Origin: an uncultured Lachnospiraceae bacterium
GTDB lineage: Bacteria; Bacillota; Clostridia; Lachnospirales; Lachnospiraceae
Direction of reading: 5' to 3'
Length of the DNA stretch: 26,850 nucleotides
Assembly (NCBI GenBank): GCA_900549995.1
Contig: URQQ01000053.1
Coordinates: 1-26,850, forward strand
Below are positions 15,318 through 23,353 of this stretch, piece after piece (the stretch's first letter is position 1; each line of letters opens with the position of its first letter). A program made the translations under genes and the position numbers. The notes beneath the pieces were generated by a model that saw nothing but the letters and a program-made list of their open reading frames with translations, did no database searches and was not told the DNA's origin.

Positions 15318-16830
15318 GATTCTGTTTATTGATGATGAGAAAAGTGTAATTCAGTATCTGCCAAAAGCAGTCGACTGGCAGGAATTATGTATTACCAAGA
15401 TGAGGGATGCATCGAATGGCAGAGAAGGCCTGGATGTGATGGAAGAATTTGATCCTGATATTGTGATTGTTGATATGGAAATGCCGGTAATGAATGGAAT
15501 TACGTTCTGCCAGGAAGTTAGGAAGAAGAATACGAAAGTGAAGATTATCATATTATCCGCGTTTGACAAGTTCGATTATGTGAAGAATGCGTTAAAGTAT
15601 GATGTGAATAATTATCTTCTGAAACCGATTGACGAGGACGAACTGGAGCAGTCAGTAAGGGAAGTGATTGCGGAGATTCAAAAAGAGAAAAGTGAGGATA
15701 CGGAGCTGGAACAGCTGAAGATCCAGGGGATGTTAAAGGAACTTCAGGAAATATATGAATGTTTTAAGGAAACCAGGACTTATGAAATCTCTTTAGAGGA
15801 AAAATATCCGTTTCTCAAAGATTATCCTGCTGTCTGTGTTGTCCGTTATGCGGGAAGAACAAAGGAACTTGAATACTATACGGTGCTGAAAAAATGTCTG
15901 GCAGAGAAGAGAGAATATGAATGTTATCCGGTGTATGTAAACTCTGTTTTTACCGTAATTTTTGGCAAAGCGAGAGGAAAGGATGATTTCAGAACATATC
16001 TGGAACAGCTGGATCAGGAGCTTATAGACCAGGGGATCAGTCTTGTGTATGCATATAGCAATCAGACAGGCCAGTCTGTATGGGAAAAAGTATGCGGAGG
16101 GATGCAGGCAGCCGCTTCATGGTTCTATCACAACGAAGAAAGACTGGTCTGTTCCCACTATTCAAAAGAAAACCGTCAGGAACTTGCGGCTGTCGATATC
16201 AGGGCCGGAATGGAAGAGCTGGAAAGTACTTCTGAGGCAGAGCAATTGAAAACACTCATTCTGGAAACAGTCTGCGAGGCGGTGAAGCTTGGGATTGCGC
16301 CTGAAGTAATATTTAATTTTGTTCTGGATACATTCATTGCTGTCAAAATATATCTGGCCCAGAGTCAGAAAGAGGAATTCATGGATGTATTCAGAAAAGT
16401 GAATTTTGAGACGTTTATGGTATGCCGTAATCCAAAAGAACTGGATGAACTGATCCGGAAGAACCTGAAGATACTGGAAGAAAAATCACAGGAATTCTAT
16501 CAGGAGAACGAAGGAATGTATATCGTCAGACAGGCAAAAAAATATACGAGAGAAAATTACAGTGACAGTAACCTGACGCTTCAGGAAGTGGCCGATTATG
16601 CCGGAATCAGTAAGAATTATTTTTCCAAGATGTTCAAAGAAATGTCAGGAAAAAAATACTGGGATTATCTGACCGAATACAGGATAGAGCGTGCGAAGGA
16701 ACTTCTGCGGGAGACGAATTTAAGCCAGAGTATGATCTGCGATAAAATAGGATACCAGAGTGAATATCATTTCAGCAGAAAGTTTAAGGAACTGACAGGG
16801 ATATCGCCGAATAAATACAGAAACCAATAA
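15310..16830 (+). CDS. Response regulator with AraC-type DNA-binding domain (YesN family)
   Basis: This 506-residue regulator has an N-terminal receiver domain (1 to about 120) with acidic pocket Asp8/Asp9, phospho-acceptor Asp55 (IVDMEMPVMNG), Ser83 and Lys105. The middle region (about 130-400) has no motif I recognise. The C-terminal AraC/XylS double helix-turn-helix (about 410-506) carries LTLQEVADYAGISKNYFSKMFKEMSG and the second-helix motif IGYQSEYHFSRKFKELTGISPNKYR. The start overlaps the kinase gene, so the pair is coupled. A strong intrinsic terminator follows, separating it from the importer genes it most likely activates through repeats at 16926-16988. Confidence 0.95.
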   Translation: MYKILFIDDEKSVIQYLPKAVDWQELCITKMRDASNGREGLDVMEEFDPDIVIVDMEMPVMNGITFCQEVRKKNTKVKIIILSAFDKFDYVKNALKYDVNNYLLKPIDEDELEQSVREVIAEIQKEKSEDTELEQLKIQGMLKELQEIYECFKETRTYEISLEEKYPFLKDYPAVCVVRYAGRTKELEYYTVLKKCLAEKREYECYPVYVNSVFTVIFGKARGKDDFRTYLEQLDQELIDQGISLVYAYSNQTGQSVWEKVCGGMQAAASWFYHNEERLVCSHYSKENRQELAAVDIRAGMEELESTSEAEQLKTLILETVCEAVKLGIAPEVIFNFVLDTFIAVKIYLAQSQKEEFMDVFRKVNFETFMVCRNPKELDELIRKNLKILEEKSQEFYQENEGMYIVRQAKKYTRENYSDSNLTLQEVADYAGISKNYFSKMFKEMSGKKYWDYLTEYRIERAKELLRETNLSQSMICDKIGYQSEYHFSRKFKELTGISPNKYRNQ

Positions 16831-16845
16831 TATAAGAATGACAGT

Positions 16846-16877
16846 AAAAAGAATGTGCGAAACACATTCTTTTTTTT
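16846..16877 (+). terminator. Intrinsic terminator after the response regulator
   Basis: AAAAAGAATGTG (16846-16857) and CACATTCTTTTT (16863-16874) form a 12-bp stem around a 5-nt CGAAA loop, running into a run of eight T ending at 16877. This is the first strong terminator seen downstream of dnaA. Confidence 0.9.
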
Positions 16878-16886
16878 GCATTGTTA

Positions 16887-16914
16887 TTGCACAGATCAAG
16901 TGAGAGTTTATAAA
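16887..16914 (+). promoter_or_regulatory. Possible promoter of the sugar importer operon
   Basis: TTGCAC (16887-16892), a 16-nt spacer and TATAAA (16909-16914) lie about 100 nt before the binding-protein gene. The match is moderate, as expected for an activated promoter. An alternative -10 TAAAAT starts 2 nt later. Confidence 0.4.
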
Positions 16915-16925
16915 ATAATAATATT

Positions 16926-16988
16926 GAGCAAAAATTGATAACGATATACATTTTAGAGCAAATCACCAGATGATATAGTAATATCATC
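16926..16988. promoter_or_regulatory. Operator-like repeats upstream of the sugar-binding protein
   Basis: GAGCAAA occurs at 16926-16932 and GAGCAAA again at 16956-16962, exactly 30 nt apart (about three helical turns). Next to it, GATGATAT (16969-16976) and ATATCATC (16981-16988) form a perfect 8-bp inverted repeat with a 4-nt centre, ending 8 nt before the ribosome site. AraC-type regulators often bind direct repeats. The palindrome could bind a repressor or fold in the mRNA leader. Function is inferred from position. Confidence 0.45.
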
Positions 16989-17010
16989 AAGAAAAGAGAG
17001 GAAGAAAATT

Positions 17011-18264
17011 ATGAAGATGAGAAAAGCAGCAGCCTTATCAATGGCAGCGGTTATGGGAATTACAACATTACTGGCAGGATGCGGGGGCAGCGACAGCAGT
17101 AAAAGTGACAGCAGTGAGTCATTGACAATCATGTCATGGTATAACGAAAAAGATTTCAAGCCGGTGCTGGATGGATTTAAAGAAAAATATCCGGATATTA
17201 AAATTGATTTTCAGAATGTTCCAAATGAAGGAAACCAGTACCAGCAGAAGTTAAACCTACTTGCCAACTCGGAAGAACTGCCGGATGTATACTGGATCAA
17301 AGGACCGGTCACTACATTTGCAAAAAACGGCTATATGAAGGACATCTCCGAGATGGAGCAGGTGAAATCACTGCCGGAGACTTATAAAAAGGACTATACC
17401 TATGATAACAAAGTATACGCGTATGCGCCGGATGCATGGGTAGGCGGAGTTTTCTATAATAAAGATTTGTACGAGAAATACGGATTCAGTGAACCAAAGG
17501 ACTGGAACGAATTTCTGACACAGAGTGAAGCATTTATGAAAGATGGGATCAAACCTGTCGCAATGTTTGGATCTGCTCTCCCGGATCTGATCTACTGGCT
17601 TCACAACACAGAAAATCTGTCAAAAGAGGCGGATCTAGATGACCAGATTAACAGCGGGGACAAGACATTTACAGAGGTTTATAAGGATGTAATGGACAAG
17701 TGGTACGAAGATTGTGTGAAGACTGGAATCGTATCAAAAGATATGGTAAGTATCTCAGATGAGCAGAGAATTGATGAGTTTGCAACCGGCAAGGCAGCTA
17801 CGACACTTACAGGTGCATGGGCGATCAAGGGAATGAAGGAAAAGAATGCAGATCTGAATGTTGGAATTATGCCATTTGTAGGAACGGAAGGCAACAAGTA
17901 TGCAATGGGAGCAACCAACGTGGGAATTGCCATCAATTCTAAGGCAAAACATGAATCTAACGCAGAGAAATTCCTTGAATATATGGGATCAGAAGAAGGA
18001 TTGAAAGCTTATCAGGGAGTGACGGGCAACTTCCTTGGTGTGGAAGGAATCGACTATGAAGTAGATCCAATTATGGAGCCAATGAAAGAGTACGCGGAAA
18101 ATGGTAACTTTGCGATCTCAACTTCCAAATGGACTTATGCAGATACATTGGATTCTATTATGCAGAAGGGTACGCAGGAGATCGTACTTGGTTCAAAATC
18201 AGTGGATGATGTTCTGGATGAATTGGATACGAAGATGACAGATATGCTTGAAAATGAAAAATAA
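17011..18264 (+). CDS. Sugar ABC transporter substrate-binding lipoprotein (family 1)
   Basis: This 417-residue protein begins with a lipoprotein signal peptide, MKMRKAAALSMAAVMGITTL then LAGC, with lipid-anchored Cys24 followed by a Gly/Ser-rich linker. The mature part looks like a CUT1 carbohydrate-binding protein: LTIMSWYNEKDFKPVLDGF at the start, LPDVYWIKGP in lobe one, then WVGGVFYNKDLYEKYG and TLTGAWAIKGM, and near the end NAEKFLEYMGSEEG. It would capture an oligosaccharide outside the membrane and deliver it to the two permeases that follow. GAGG-type ribosome site about 9 nt before ATG. A hairpin after the stop probably raises its mRNA relative to the permeases. The ligand cannot be read from sequence. 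Confidence 0.95.
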   Translation: MKMRKAAALSMAAVMGITTLLAGCGGSDSSKSDSSESLTIMSWYNEKDFKPVLDGFKEKYPDIKIDFQNVPNEGNQYQQKLNLLANSEELPDVYWIKGPVTTFAKNGYMKDISEMEQVKSLPETYKKDYTYDNKVYAYAPDAWVGGVFYNKDLYEKYGFSEPKDWNEFLTQSEAFMKDGIKPVAMFGSALPDLIYWLHNTENLSKEADLDDQINSGDKTFTEVYKDVMDKWYEDCVKTGIVSKDMVSISDEQRIDEFATGKAATTLTGAWAIKGMKEKNADLNVGIMPFVGTEGNKYAMGATNVGIAINSKAKHESNAEKFLEYMGSEEGLKAYQGVTGNFLGVEGIDYEVDPIMEPMKEYAENGNFAISTSKWTYADTLDSIMQKGTQEIVLGSKSVDDVLDELDTKMTDMLENEK

Positions 18265-18277
18265 AGGATGAACAATT

Positions 18278-18314
18278 CTGGCTGCCATATACTCCTATGT
18301 GGCAGCCGGTTTTT
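18278..18314 (+). terminator. Attenuator or stabilising hairpin between binding protein and permease genes
   Basis: GGCTGCCA (18280-18287) and TGGCAGCC (18300-18307) form a perfect 8-bp GC-rich stem, extendable by a G-U and a C-G pair, with a 12-nt loop. It is followed by GGTTTTTG. Such partial terminators are common after binding-protein genes and give excess binding protein over permease. Confidence 0.7.
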
Positions 18315-18333
18315 GAAAATGGAGGAGGTTATC

Positions 18334-19233
18334 ATGCAGAAAAAGAAAAAAATGAACTGGAAAAGAGAGCTGCCGTTTGTGGCATTCATTCTTCCAGCAT
18401 TTCTGATCTATGTAATTGTCACAATTATACCTACAGCAGGGACGCTTGGGTATTCCTTTACCGATTTCGATGGATTTGCAAGAAATGTGAATTTTGTAGG
18501 TTTTGCAAATTATATTAAAATTTTTAAAAGCCCAAATGTTGTCCAGTCTATACTGAACAGCTTAATCTACGGATTCGCGACACCGATACTGATCACGGCA
18601 CTTGCGATTCCTCTCGCGCTTGCGCTGAACAGTAAAATCAAATCAAAAAATATATTGAGAGCTGTATTTTTCTTTCCATCAGTCATCAGTTCTCTGTTTT
18701 TGGGATACATATGGAAATTTATTCTTTCCCCTTCCACAACAGGTATGATCAATGGAATTCTGACAAAGATGGGAAAAGATCCGCTTCTGCTTCTTGCTGA
18801 CGGGAAGATGGCGATGGTTTTCCTGATTCTTGTGACGGTGTGGACATCGACAGGGTGGCATGCATGTATCTATATTGCCAACCTTCAGACAATCTCGCCG
18901 GATTACTATGAGGCGGCTACGATGGATGGGGCAAGTAAGTGGCAGCAGTTCTGGAAGATTACATTTCCAATGCTCGCACCATCAATGACAACCAGCGTCA
19001 TGCTTCTTCTGACCAGCGGGCTGAAGGCTTTTGATCTCCCGTTTGCCCTGACAGAAGGAGGACCGGGTCACGCGACAACTATGATTACACAGACAATTAT
19101 CAATGAGGGAATCACGGCGAATCAGGTGGGATTTTCTTCGGCAATGTCATTTCTGTTTCTTCTGATTATTTCGGTGCTTACAATGGCGCAGACAACCATT
19201 ATGAGAAGACGGGAAGCGAAGCTGTACGAGTAG
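18334..19233 (+). CDS. Sugar ABC transporter permease (MalF/UgpA type)
   Basis: This 299-residue inner-membrane permease of the CUT1 family has about six hydrophobic helices, starting LPFVAFILPAFLIYVIVTIIP. The cytoplasmic EAA loop that docks the ATPase reads EAATMDGASKWQQFWKITFP. ATG 18334 is preferred because GGAGGAGG (18321-18328) is 5 nt upstream. An in-frame ATG at 18268 would run through the hairpin after the binding-protein gene and add 22 residues unlike the family. The second permease follows 13 nt later. No ATPase gene is present in the locus, so a shared MsmK/MalK-like ATPase elsewhere probably powers it. Confidence 0.94.
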   Translation: MQKKKKMNWKRELPFVAFILPAFLIYVIVTIIPTAGTLGYSFTDFDGFARNVNFVGFANYIKIFKSPNVVQSILNSLIYGFATPILITALAIPLALALNSKIKSKNILRAVFFFPSVISSLFLGYIWKFILSPSTTGMINGILTKMGKDPLLLLADGKMAMVFLILVTVWTSTGWHACIYIANLQTISPDYYEAATMDGASKWQQFWKITFPMLAPSMTTSVMLLLTSGLKAFDLPFALTEGGPGHATTMITQTIINEGITANQVGFSSAMSFLFLLIISVLTMAQTTIMRRREAKLYE

Positions 19234-19246
19234 AAAGGATAGAAGT

Positions 19247-20074
19247 ATGGAAAAGAAATATACGAAAAAAACATTTGCAGGGGAAGCGGCAATTGTGCTT
19301 CTGGCAGTCGTGTTCATCATTCCGATTTATTATCTTGTTGTAAGTACGTTTAAATCACAGGACCAGATTATGACGAACCCTCTCGGACTTCCAACACATC
19401 TGAATTTTGACAACTATAGAAGAGCATTGGAGTCTATGGATTTTCTGAGGAACTTTGGGAACTCCATGTTTATCACAGTGACAGCAGTCGTGATTATTGT
19501 TGTATTTGGTGCGATGGCGGCATATTCGATCTGCAGGCATCAGACAAAATTCTCAAAATTTGCAGGAGCATTTTTCCTGATTGGTTTTATGGTTCCTGTG
19601 CAGACAACAATGATTCCTCTTTTTAATCTGATGAAAAGTATGCATCTGATCAATACATTTCCGGGAATTATACTTTTGCATACCAATCAGTGTATTTTTG
19701 CGTTTCTCATGTACAGGGGGTTTGTGAATACGGTTCCCCTGGAACTTGAGGAGGCAGCCAAAATCGACGGATGCAATATGTGGCAGACATTCTGGAAGAT
19801 AGCGTTTCCGCTGATGAAGCCGATTACGACAACGATTGTAATCTTTAATGTGATGTGGATCTGGAATGACTTCATGCTTACATATCTGTTCCTGAATTCA
19901 TCTTCAAAGGCGACACTTGTAATGCAGGTATATAACGGAATCGGAATGTTTTCTAACGACTGGTCTCTGATGATGCCGGCACTTGTGATCGCGCTGCTCC
20001 CGATGGTTGTATTTTATCTGATTATGCAGAAACAGATTATCGCGGGAGTTGCTGCAGGAGCTGTGAAAGGATAA
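19247..20074 (+). CDS. Sugar ABC transporter permease (MalG/UgpE type)
   Basis: This is the 275-residue second permease of the importer. It has about six transmembrane segments, beginning FAGEAAIVLLAVVFIIPIYYLVVSTFK, with the periplasm-side TNPLGLPTHLNFDNYRRAL stretch typical of MalG-like proteins. The EAA loop reads EEAAKIDGCNMWQTFWKIAFP. The conserved WIWNDFMLTYLFL segment and the GAVKG C-terminus are typical. It is separated by short gaps from the first permease (13 nt) and from the GH35 gene (11 nt), so it belongs to the same operon. Substrate is inferred only from the linked glycosidases. Confidence 0.95.
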   Translation: MEKKYTKKTFAGEAAIVLLAVVFIIPIYYLVVSTFKSQDQIMTNPLGLPTHLNFDNYRRALESMDFLRNFGNSMFITVTAVVIIVVFGAMAAYSICRHQTKFSKFAGAFFLIGFMVPVQTTMIPLFNLMKSMHLINTFPGIILLHTNQCIFAFLMYRGFVNTVPLELEEAAKIDGCNMWQTFWKIAFPLMKPITTTIVIFNVMWIWNDFMLTYLFLNSSSKATLVMQVYNGIGMFSNDWSLMMPALVIALLPMVVFYLIMQKQIIAGVAAGAVKG

Positions 20075-20085
20075 GGAGAGGTGAG

Positions 20086-21843
20086 ATGAACAGAACATTT
20101 GAAATCAAAGAACAGTTTTGTCTTGATGGGGAACGTATAAAAATTATCTCTGGCAGTATTCATTATTTCCGCGTTGTACCGGAATATTGGATGGACAGAC
20201 TGTTAAAGTTAAAGGCAATGGGGTGCAATACGGTAGAAACCTATGTGCCCTGGAATCTGCATGAGCCAGAGGAAGGAAAATTTTGCTTTGAGGGACGGAT
20301 GGACCTTCTAAGATTTATCAAAATGGCAGAGGAGGCCGGGCTTTTGGTCATTGTCCGCCCGTCTCCGTTCATTTGTGCAGAATGGGAATTCGGAGGGCTT
20401 CCGGCATGGCTGCTTACGAAGCAGAATATACGCCTCCGTGCGGATAATGAGACATTCCTTGCATGTGTGGAGCGTTATTATCATAGACTGTTTCAGATTT
20501 TATCCCCGCTTCAGTGTACGAACGGCGGCCCGGTAATTATGATGCAGGTTGAGAATGAGTACGGGTATTACGGAAGTGACAAAGGATATCTTACGAAGTT
20601 AAAAGAAATGATGGAGAAATTTGGGGTTGATGTTCCGTTTGTGACTTCGGATGGACCTAACAGACAATCCCTCAGAGACGGAAGTCTGGAAGGGGTTCTG
20701 GCAACGGCCAATTTTGGTTCTCAGACAGTGGAGCGGTTTGGAGAATTAAAATCATTTGTCGGTGACAGGCCATTAATGTGTATGGAATTCTGGGTAGGAT
20801 GGTTTGATGCGTGGAACTGCGGGGAGCACCGTACTTCTGATCTGGAACAGAATAAAAAAGATCTGGATGATATGTTAAGGCTTGGAAATGTCAATATCTA
20901 TATGTTCCAGGGGGGAACGAACTTCGGGTTTATGAATGGCTCCAATTATTATGAGTGTCTGGAACCGGATGTCACCTCTTATGATTATGACGCAGTGTTG
21001 TCGGAAGATGGCCAGATCACGGAAAAATACAAAGCCTTCCGGGAGATTATTGGAAAGTATGTAAAACTGCCTGAGGTGAAGCTTCCCAAACTTCCAGGGC
21101 GCAGAGAATACGGACAGGTTGCATATGATAACGCAGTAAGCCTTTTTGAAGTGATTGACGAGATCAGCAGTCCAATAGTATCTCCGTATACAATCTCTAT
21201 GGAAGAGGCTTCACAGAGTTACGGGTATATTTTGTATCGTACGAAAATTCAGGAGAAAGAGAAAATAGAGAAGTTTAAATTATCCGGCGCCGCTGACAGG
21301 GCAATCATTTATACGGACTGTCATCAGACAGATATACGGTATGACCATGAACTTTCAAAGGAAAGAGAACTGAGGGTTATCTCGGATGGCGGGACAGAAA
21401 CAAGTCTTGATATTCTTGTGGAGAATATGGGACGTGTGAATTTCGGAGAACATCTGGAGGAACAGAAGAAAGGAATTACACGTGGTGTCCTGATCAACGG
21501 TGCGTTTCACAGCGGATGGGAAATTTATACATTACCTCTGGAACACCAGATTGAAAAGATTGATTTTGAGAAAGAATACAGAGAAAAGGAACCGGCGTTC
21601 TATCATTTTGAATTTCAGGCCGGGGAGGCAGGCGATACATTTCTTGATATGTCCGGATGGGGAAAAGGATGTGTGTTTATCAATGGACATAACATCGGAA
21701 GATTCTGGGAGGCAGGACCTCAAAAGAGACTTTATATCCCTGCTCCGTATATTAACGAAGGTAAGAATGAAGTGATTGTTTTTGAGACTGACGGCATTGC
21801 TGGTAAGACTATTGAATTGAAAGGCCAGCCAGATCTTGGATAG
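20086..21843 (+). CDS. GH35 beta-galactosidase, BgaC-like
   Basis: This 585-residue glycoside hydrolase releases terminal beta-galactose. The GH35 signature GGPVIMMQVENEYG is present; by analogy with human GLB1 the acid/base would be Glu158 and the nucleophile Glu234 in MCMEFWVGWFDAW. Other family landmarks are SGSIHYFRV, GCNTVETYVPWNLHEP, VRPSPFICAEWEFGGLPAWLL and MFQGGTNFGFMNG. The C-terminal beta domains end with GKGCVFINGHNIGRFW. As I recall the sequence of Streptococcus BgaC, an exo-beta-1,3-galactosidase, the resemblance runs along the whole length, so beta-1,3 specificity is plausible but unproven. There is no signal peptide, so it acts in the cytoplasm on imported oligosaccharide. Confidence 0.94.
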   Translation: MNRTFEIKEQFCLDGERIKIISGSIHYFRVVPEYWMDRLLKLKAMGCNTVETYVPWNLHEPEEGKFCFEGRMDLLRFIKMAEEAGLLVIVRPSPFICAEWEFGGLPAWLLTKQNIRLRADNETFLACVERYYHRLFQILSPLQCTNGGPVIMMQVENEYGYYGSDKGYLTKLKEMMEKFGVDVPFVTSDGPNRQSLRDGSLEGVLATANFGSQTVERFGELKSFVGDRPLMCMEFWVGWFDAWNCGEHRTSDLEQNKKDLDDMLRLGNVNIYMFQGGTNFGFMNGSNYYECLEPDVTSYDYDAVLSEDGQITEKYKAFREIIGKYVKLPEVKLPKLPGRREYGQVAYDNAVSLFEVIDEISSPIVSPYTISMEEASQSYGYILYRTKIQEKEKIEKFKLSGAADRAIIYTDCHQTDIRYDHELSKERELRVISDGGTETSLDILVENMGRVNFGEHLEEQKKGITRGVLINGAFHSGWEIYTLPLEHQIEKIDFEKEYREKEPAFYHFEFQAGEAGDTFLDMSGWGKGCVFINGHNIGRFWEAGPQKRLYIPAPYINEGKNEVIVFETDGIAGKTIELKGQPDLG

Positions 21844-21853
21844 GGGAGAAGTG

Positions 21854-22768
21854 ATGGAACAGAAATATACAGGGTATTTATTTGTGTTTTTTACAGGAAC
21901 GGAAAGTTCCGACGATGATGAACAGGTATATTTTGCAGTGAGCAGGGATGGGCTTCACTGGAAGGACCTGAATGAGGGGCAGCCGGTACTGCGTTCCCCG
22001 GTAGGTGACCGGGGAGTCAGAGATCCATTTCTTGTGAGATCCGTTCTGGATGGAAAATACAGAGTGATCGCGACAGATCTTAAAATATATAATAACAAAA
22101 ACTGGGATGCGGCAGCCAATCATGGCAGTACATCTCTTGTAATATGGGAATCAGATGATTTACTGCATTTTAAAGAACCATATACATGGGATACAGGGAT
22201 AAAAGGCGCGGGATGCGCGTGGGCGCCGGAAGTGGTCTATGATGAGGAAAATAAAAATTACATGGTCTTCTGGGCCTCCATGACCAAGGATGAGACAGGA
22301 AAGGCAAAACAGAAAATCTACCAGAGCCATACGAAGGATTTTATAAAATTTACCGAGCCGGAACTGTACATTGAAAGAGAAGATCATATCATAGATACCA
22401 CCATGATAAAAGTAAATGATACATATTACCGTTTTTCAAAAGATGAGGTCCGTGCACAGATTGATATGGAATCAGGCAGTTCTCTTTCCAAAGATTCATT
22501 TAAGAAAATAGAATCAGAAGTACTTTCATCTCTGCATGGCGTCGAAGGTCCGGAGATCTTTCAGTTTAATGACAGAGAAGAATGGTGTCTGATTGTAGAT
22601 GAAGTGGACCGGGGGACTGGATACCGCCCTCTTGTTACCACCTCGCTTGAATCAGGGGATTTCAGAATCCTTTCTGAGGATGAGTATGATTATGGGAAAT
22701 TGAAAAAGAGACATGGATCGGTTGTCAATCTTACGGAAGAGGAAATGAAGAGGCTTTTAGAACTTTAA
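21854..22768 (+). CDS. GH43-like five-bladed beta-propeller glycosidase
   Basis: This 304-residue protein has the repeated blade pattern of the GH43/GH62 fold: YTGYLFVFFTG, QVYFAVSRDGLHW, GVRDPFLVRS (Asp57), STSLVIWESDDLLHF, CAWAPEVVYDEENKNYMVFWAS and GVEGPEIFQFND (Glu231 in the position of the usual acid). Related proteins are annotated as arabinosidase or xylosidase; the real activity here is unknown. ATG 21854 is chosen because GGGGAG lies 5 nt upstream; the frame is open back to TTG 21836 inside the GH35 end but that start has no ribosome site. It has no signal peptide, so with the GH35 it would trim imported oligosaccharides inside the cell. Confidence 0.82.
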   Translation: MEQKYTGYLFVFFTGTESSDDDEQVYFAVSRDGLHWKDLNEGQPVLRSPVGDRGVRDPFLVRSVLDGKYRVIATDLKIYNNKNWDAAANHGSTSLVIWESDDLLHFKEPYTWDTGIKGAGCAWAPEVVYDEENKNYMVFWASMTKDETGKAKQKIYQSHTKDFIKFTEPELYIEREDHIIDTTMIKVNDTYYRFSKDEVRAQIDMESGSSLSKDSFKKIESEVLSSLHGVEGPEIFQFNDREEWCLIVDEVDRGTGYRPLVTTSLESGDFRILSEDEYDYGKLKKRHGSVVNLTEEEMKRLLEL

Positions 22769-22829
22769 TTTCAGGGTGTCACATATTTACAGATAACTGC
22801 ATATGTTAAATCAGGAGGTTGATGGAATT

Positions 22830-23297
22830 ATGCAGATTATGAGTAATGATGCGCCGGACGCATATGCCCAGGTGAGAGGGAATATTAACCATTCCCAGAT
22901 ACATGGAAATGTGTATTTTTACGAGATGTATAAGGGAACTCTTGTCGTGGCCGAAATCTATGGTCTTCCGGAGACGATGGATAAAGAAAACGGAGATTTT
23001 TATGGCTTTCACATCCATGAAGGAGAAAGCTGTACAGGAGATGCGGATGATCCATTTAAAGATGCAGGAATGCATTATAATCCGGAACATACAGAACATC
23101 CGAAACATGCGGGAGATCTTCCGCCGCTGCTCGCAAATGATGGAGTAGCCTGGAGTGCGGTATATACAGATCGTTTTTACCCGGAAGATGTGATCGGAAG
23201 AACAGTAATTATACATGATATGGCGGATGATTTCAGGACGCAGCCATCCGGTGATTCGGGTGCCAAGATGGCATGCGGTGAGATTGTGACAGATTAA
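22830..23297 (+). CDS. Cu/Zn superoxide dismutase-like protein without signal peptide
   Basis: This 155-residue protein has the SODC fold. Metal ligands are all visible: Cu via His61, His63 and His129; bridging His82; Zn via His90, His93 and Asp96. The disulfide pair Cys68/Cys149 is present. In SOD1 the catalytic loop has Arg (R143); here it is Lys146 (GDSGAKMACG), which departs from the family signature. The zinc loop is short (His82 to Asp96 is 14 residues, 20 in SOD1). The protein starts MQIMSNDAPDAYAQVRG with no signal peptide. ATG 22830 is chosen because AGGAGG lies 11 nt upstream; an earlier in-frame ATG at 22803 precedes that site. Whether it is a real dismutase is open. Confidence 0.87.
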   Translation: MQIMSNDAPDAYAQVRGNINHSQIHGNVYFYEMYKGTLVVAEIYGLPETMDKENGDFYGFHIHEGESCTGDADDPFKDAGMHYNPEHTEHPKHAGDLPPLLANDGVAWSAVYTDRFYPEDVIGRTVIIHDMADDFRTQPSGDSGAKMACGEIVTD

Positions 23298-23300
23298 AAG

Positions 23301-23335
23301 AAGGAGCGGTTCCGGGATCAGGAGCCGTTCCTTTT
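23301..23335. terminator. Bidirectional intrinsic terminator between converging genes
   Basis: AAGGAGCGGTTCC (23301-23313) and GGAGCCGTTCCTT (23321-23333) form a 13-bp stem with two G-U pairs and a 7-nt loop, followed by TTTT on the plus strand. On the minus strand the same stem is followed by CTTCTTTTAA. It lies 3 nt after the SOD-like gene and 18 nt after the end of the converging minus-strand gene, so it probably serves both. Confidence 0.82.
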
Positions 23336-23353
23336 GAATGGATAGAAAAGTTT

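Noticed and set aside
18268..18333. Upstream in-frame start for the first permease
   Set aside because: It would be translated through a GC-rich hairpin and lacks a ribosome site; ATG 18334 has GGAGGAGG 5 nt upstream.
22803..22829. Upstream ATG of the SOD-like gene
   Set aside because: The AGGAGG lies downstream of this ATG, so it cannot serve it; the nine added residues do not form a signal peptide.
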